The notes beneath the pieces are model-generated. The model was given only the letters and a program-made list of their open reading frames with translations. It did no database searches and was not told the DNA's origin. The translations under genes were made by a program, and so were the position numbers. DNA of 6,824 nt from an uncultured Clostridia bacterium (GTDB lineage: Bacteria; Bacillota; Clostridia; Christensenellales; Aristaeellaceae), in contig CANQGC010000158.1 of assembly GCA_947600345.1 (NCBI GenBank), positions 1-6,824 on the forward strand, in the 5' to 3' direction. Position 1 is the first letter of the stretch, and each line of letters begins with the position of its first letter. Shown piece after piece: positions 5,707 through 6,824 of this stretch.

Positions 5707-5766
5707 GCGAATCGCCTCCCCTCCGCTCGATTCCTTCTATTTGGTTCTTTCTATTTCACGCGGCGC

Positions 5767-6753
5767 TTACTTCTTCGCGCCCTCGGCCTTGCCCTCGCCC
5801 GCGATGGCCTCGCGCATGCGGGTGTCGGAGGCGACGTTCTGCAACTGATAGTAGTCCATCACGCCCAGCTTGCCGCTGCGCAGCGCCTCGGCCATCGCCT
5901 TGGGCACCTCCGCCTCGGCCTCAACCACCTTCGCGCGCATCTCCTGCACGGCGGCGAGCATCTCCTGCTCCTGAGCCACGGCCATCGCGCGGCGCTCCTC
6001 GGCCTTGGCCTGGGCGATGCGCCGGTCGGCCTCGGCCTGATCCATCTGCAGCTGCGCGCCCACGTTGCGGCCCACGTCCACGTCCGCGATGTCGATAGAA
6101 AGGATCTCGAACGCCGTGCCCGCGTCCAGGCCCTTGCCCAGCACCGTGTGGCTGATCAGGTCCGGATTCTCCAATACCTCGCTGTGGGTCTGGGACGAGC
6201 CGATGGTCGTGACGATGCCCTCGCCCACGCGAGCGATGATCGTCTCCTCGCCCGCGCCGCCCACCAGCCGGTCAATGTTCGCGCGCACGGTCACCCGGGC
6301 CTTCGCCCGCAGCTCGATGCCGTTCTTGGCGATGGCGGCCACCACCGGCGTCTCGATCACCTTCGGGTTGACCGACATCTTCACGGCCTCCAGCACGTCG
6401 CGCCCGGCCAGGTCGATGGCGCGGCTCTGCTCGAACTCCAGCGGAATCTGCGCGCTCTGGGCGGCGATCAGCGCGTCCACCACCCGGTCCACGCTGCCGC
6501 CCGCCAGCAGGTGCGCCTCCAGCTCGTTCATGTTGACGCTCAGGCCCGCCTTCGTGGCCTTGATCATCGGCAGCACCACCTTGCGCGGGTCGATGCGCCG
6601 GAAGCGCATGCCCACCATCGAGAAGATCGAGATGTGCACGCCCGACGCCGCGGCGGAGATCCACAGCCCGATGGGAAAGAAGCTGAAGAACACCGAGAGC
6701 AGCACGATGACCAGCACGACGATGACGACGAAAAAGACAATTTGCATATTCAT
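5767..6753 (-). CDS. floA: FloA flotillin-like membrane scaffold protein
   Basis: The 328-aa protein is a full-length FloA (UPF0365/YqfA family; the Bacillus protein is about 331 aa), which organises functional membrane microdomains and affects membrane fluidity, signalling and secretion complexes. The hydrophobic N-terminus (about 4-47) anchors it to the membrane. The PHB/SPFH-type domain follows, with highly conserved blocks IDLAGRDVLEAVKMSVNPKV (113-132), KARVTVRANIDRLVGGAGEE (151-170), ARVGEGIVTTIGSS (174-187) and GTAFEILSIDIADVDVG (212-228). Residues 237-295 form the Ala/Glu-rich helix (IAQAKAEERRAMAVAQEQEM, then EAEAEVPKAMAEAL) used for oligomerisation. The C-terminal Lys-rich tail is variable. 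ATG 6753 follows AAGGGGG by 7 nt. The gene sits 22 nt after the end of another minus-strand gene, so the promoter is probably outside the window. Bacillus floA is preceded by an nfeD homologue, which may be what lies upstream here. Confidence 0.96.
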   Translation of the reverse strand: MNMQIVFFVVIVVLVIVLLSVFFSFFPIGLWISAAASGVHISIFSMVGMRFRRIDPRKVVLPMIKATKAGLSVNMNELEAHLLAGGSVDRVVDALIAAQSAQIPLEFEQSRAIDLAGRDVLEAVKMSVNPKVIETPVVAAIAKNGIELRAKARVTVRANIDRLVGGAGEETIIARVGEGIVTTIGSSQTHSEVLENPDLISHTVLGKGLDAGTAFEILSIDIADVDVGRNVGAQLQMDQAEADRRIAQAKAEERRAMAVAQEQEMLAAVQEMRAKVVEAEAEVPKAMAEALRSGKLGVMDYYQLQNVASDTRMREAIAGEGKAEGAKK

Positions 6754-6775
6754 GACAGAACCCCCTTCTCTGCGT

Positions 6776-6824
6776 TCACTCTTCGAGCTCGCGATTCGCC
6801 AAGCACATCCCCGACCAGCGCAGG
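6776..6824 (-). CDS. C-terminal tail of the gene upstream of floA (possibly nfeD)
   Basis: Only the last 15 codons are in the window, ending RWSGMCLANRELEE and a TGA at 6778-6776, 22 nt before the floA start codon. I chose this frame because 13 of 15 codons end in G or C, as in the neighbouring genes. The alternative frame, whose TGA overlaps the floA ATG, has only about half. NfeD-family membrane proteins often precede floA, but the tail is too short to show an NfeD OB-fold, so the identity rests on gene order alone. Confidence 0.45.
   Translation of the reverse strand, partial: LRWSGMCLANRELEE

Noticed and set aside
5735..5756. Direct repeat TTCTATTT (5735-5742, 5749-5756) between floA and the downstream gene
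   Set aside because: It is a short AT-rich repeat in a 60-bp gap with no promoter match; chance is likely.

Overview
The window is dense, GC-rich bacterial DNA with strong Shine-Dalgarno sites (AGGAGG/GGAGG types) and consensus sigma-A/sigma-70 promoters. It encodes a FloA flotillin very close to the Bacillus form and a small Cro/CI-type regulator of a kind I associate with Clostridia. My inference is a high-GC member of the Bacillota, probably a gut-type clostridium. No rRNA, tRNA, CRISPR array, insertion sequence or phage gene is visible.

Layout, left to right. (1) At 1-256, minus strand, lies the 5' end of a gene that runs off the left edge. It begins at a TTG codon with a good Shine-Dalgarno site and has its own promoter (315-343) overlapped by an operator-like inverted repeat. 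It encodes a disordered, R/P/G/S/Q-rich N-terminus. (2) At 411-3148, minus strand, is a tldD-tldE(pmbA) pair, two nucleotides apart and probably translationally coupled. The consensus promoter at 3404-3433 leaves a leader of roughly 250 nt that contains a possible 41-codon ORF and a GC-rich hairpin. (3) At 3470-3694, plus strand, is a divergent small XRE-family regulator. The shared intergenic region carries repeats that could be its operators. (4) At 3844-4983, plus strand, is a membrane acyltransferase of the acyltransferase-3 family with its own extended -10 promoter. (5) At 4998-5093, between convergent genes, a 96-nt segment folds on paper into one long multi-stem hairpin. (6) At 5101-6824, minus strand, is a flotillin operon: the tail of an upstream gene, then floA, then a 201-aa single-pass membrane protein with long charged helical stretches.

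How the genes may work together: TldD and TldE form a heterodimeric metalloprotease acting on small or unfolded peptides. TldD here keeps its zinc ligands and TldE lacks them, as in the characterised enzyme. The divergent XRE protein is the obvious candidate regulator of tldDE. FloA scaffolds membrane microdomains, and the 201-aa protein next to it may be a partner. The acyltransferase looks like an independent unit. The points most worth following are the long tldD leader with its small ORF, the 96-nt hairpin, and the flotillin-linked protein.
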